Assembly: GCA_002477825.1 (NCBI GenBank)
Contig: DLKT01000061.1
Coordinates: 9,018-57,864 of the forward strand
Direction: 5' to 3'
Source of the DNA: Caryophanales bacterium UBA7581
GTDB lineage: Bacteria; Bacillota_I; Bacilli_A; RFN20; CAG-826
DNA length: 48,847 nt
The notes below the pieces were generated by a model. That model searched no databases and was not told where the DNA came from. It saw only the letters and a list, made by a program, of their open reading frames with translations. Positions 48,768-48,847 of the stretch are shown piece after piece. Numbering within the stretch: position 1 is the stretch's first letter; each line of letters starts with the position of its first letter. The translations under genes and the position numbers were made by a program.

Positions 48768-48847
48768 AAACTCACCCTACTTATTGTATAAGAAAATAAA
48801 AAAAATAACTAGCGGTAAACATTAATTTGATAGCATTAAGATTTTGG

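Overview
The window comes from a low-GC Gram-positive bacterium of the Bacilli type. Support: two T-box leaders (before leuS and tyrS), a murC - YtxH-like - LacI/CcpA-like gene order that matches the Bacillus arrangement, CcpA-type cre sequences, diaminopimelate and peptidoglycan genes, purine-rich ribosome binding sites (AGGAGG/AGGTGA), and regular sigma-A promoters with 16-17 base spacers. TGA is used as a stop (for example at 4633-4635), so this is genetic code 11 and not the Mycoplasma code. Cse60-like and CotH-like genes hint at a sporulating ancestry, but no core sporulation gene is present. I cannot name the genus; an uncultured gut lineage near Erysipelotrichales or RF39 would fit.

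Layout. 1-3926: the end of glycogen synthase, a convergent glutamine-amidotransferase-fold hydrolase, and an asd-dapF-dapL operon for lysine/DAP. 4042-6290: a membrane-tailed HTH regulator paired with a secreted C39-like protein that seems to lack its catalytic cysteine, then a 190-base imperfect hairpin. 6290-13370: cyclophilin, a lipoprotein, T-box-leuS, a Cse60-like gene and tex. 13399-17813 (minus strand): a DUF998 membrane protein with its TetR regulator, a lipoprotein, and a CotH-kinase lipoprotein. 17977-25379: an EF-G paralogue under an apparent cre site, then an operon of coaX, an ECF S component, pepV, trmB, an M42 aminopeptidase and a YtpR-like gene. 25506-32096: a small membrane protein, an SDR and acyltransferase-like pair, YbaK, murC, a YtxH-like gene, a CcpA-like gene and a lone membrane protein. 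32310-35965 (minus strand): oleate hydratase, a TetR regulator and a slipin. 36200-36435 (minus strand): a structured RNA carrying tRNA halves in swapped order. 36858-40169: an AEC transporter with two D-2-hydroxyacid dehydrogenases. 40215-41683: T-box-tyrS. 41850-47469: a 1649-residue Sel1-repeat/TIR/NACHT protein with a small membrane protein behind it. 47487-48767: an RsmF-type rRNA methyltransferase on the minus strand.

How the parts connect. Most of the window is housekeeping (amino acid, CoA and cell-wall synthesis, translation). Carbon control is visible both as a CcpA-like gene and as two cre-like sites placed on the facing promoters of the CotH-like and EF-G-like genes. The accessory items most worth attention are the permuted tRNA-like RNA, which resembles YrlA-type Y RNAs; the structured leader or small ORF between it and the slipin; the Sel1-TIR-NACHT protein, which looks like an immune-type STAND protein in an unusual domain order; and the regulator/pseudo-peptidase pair.
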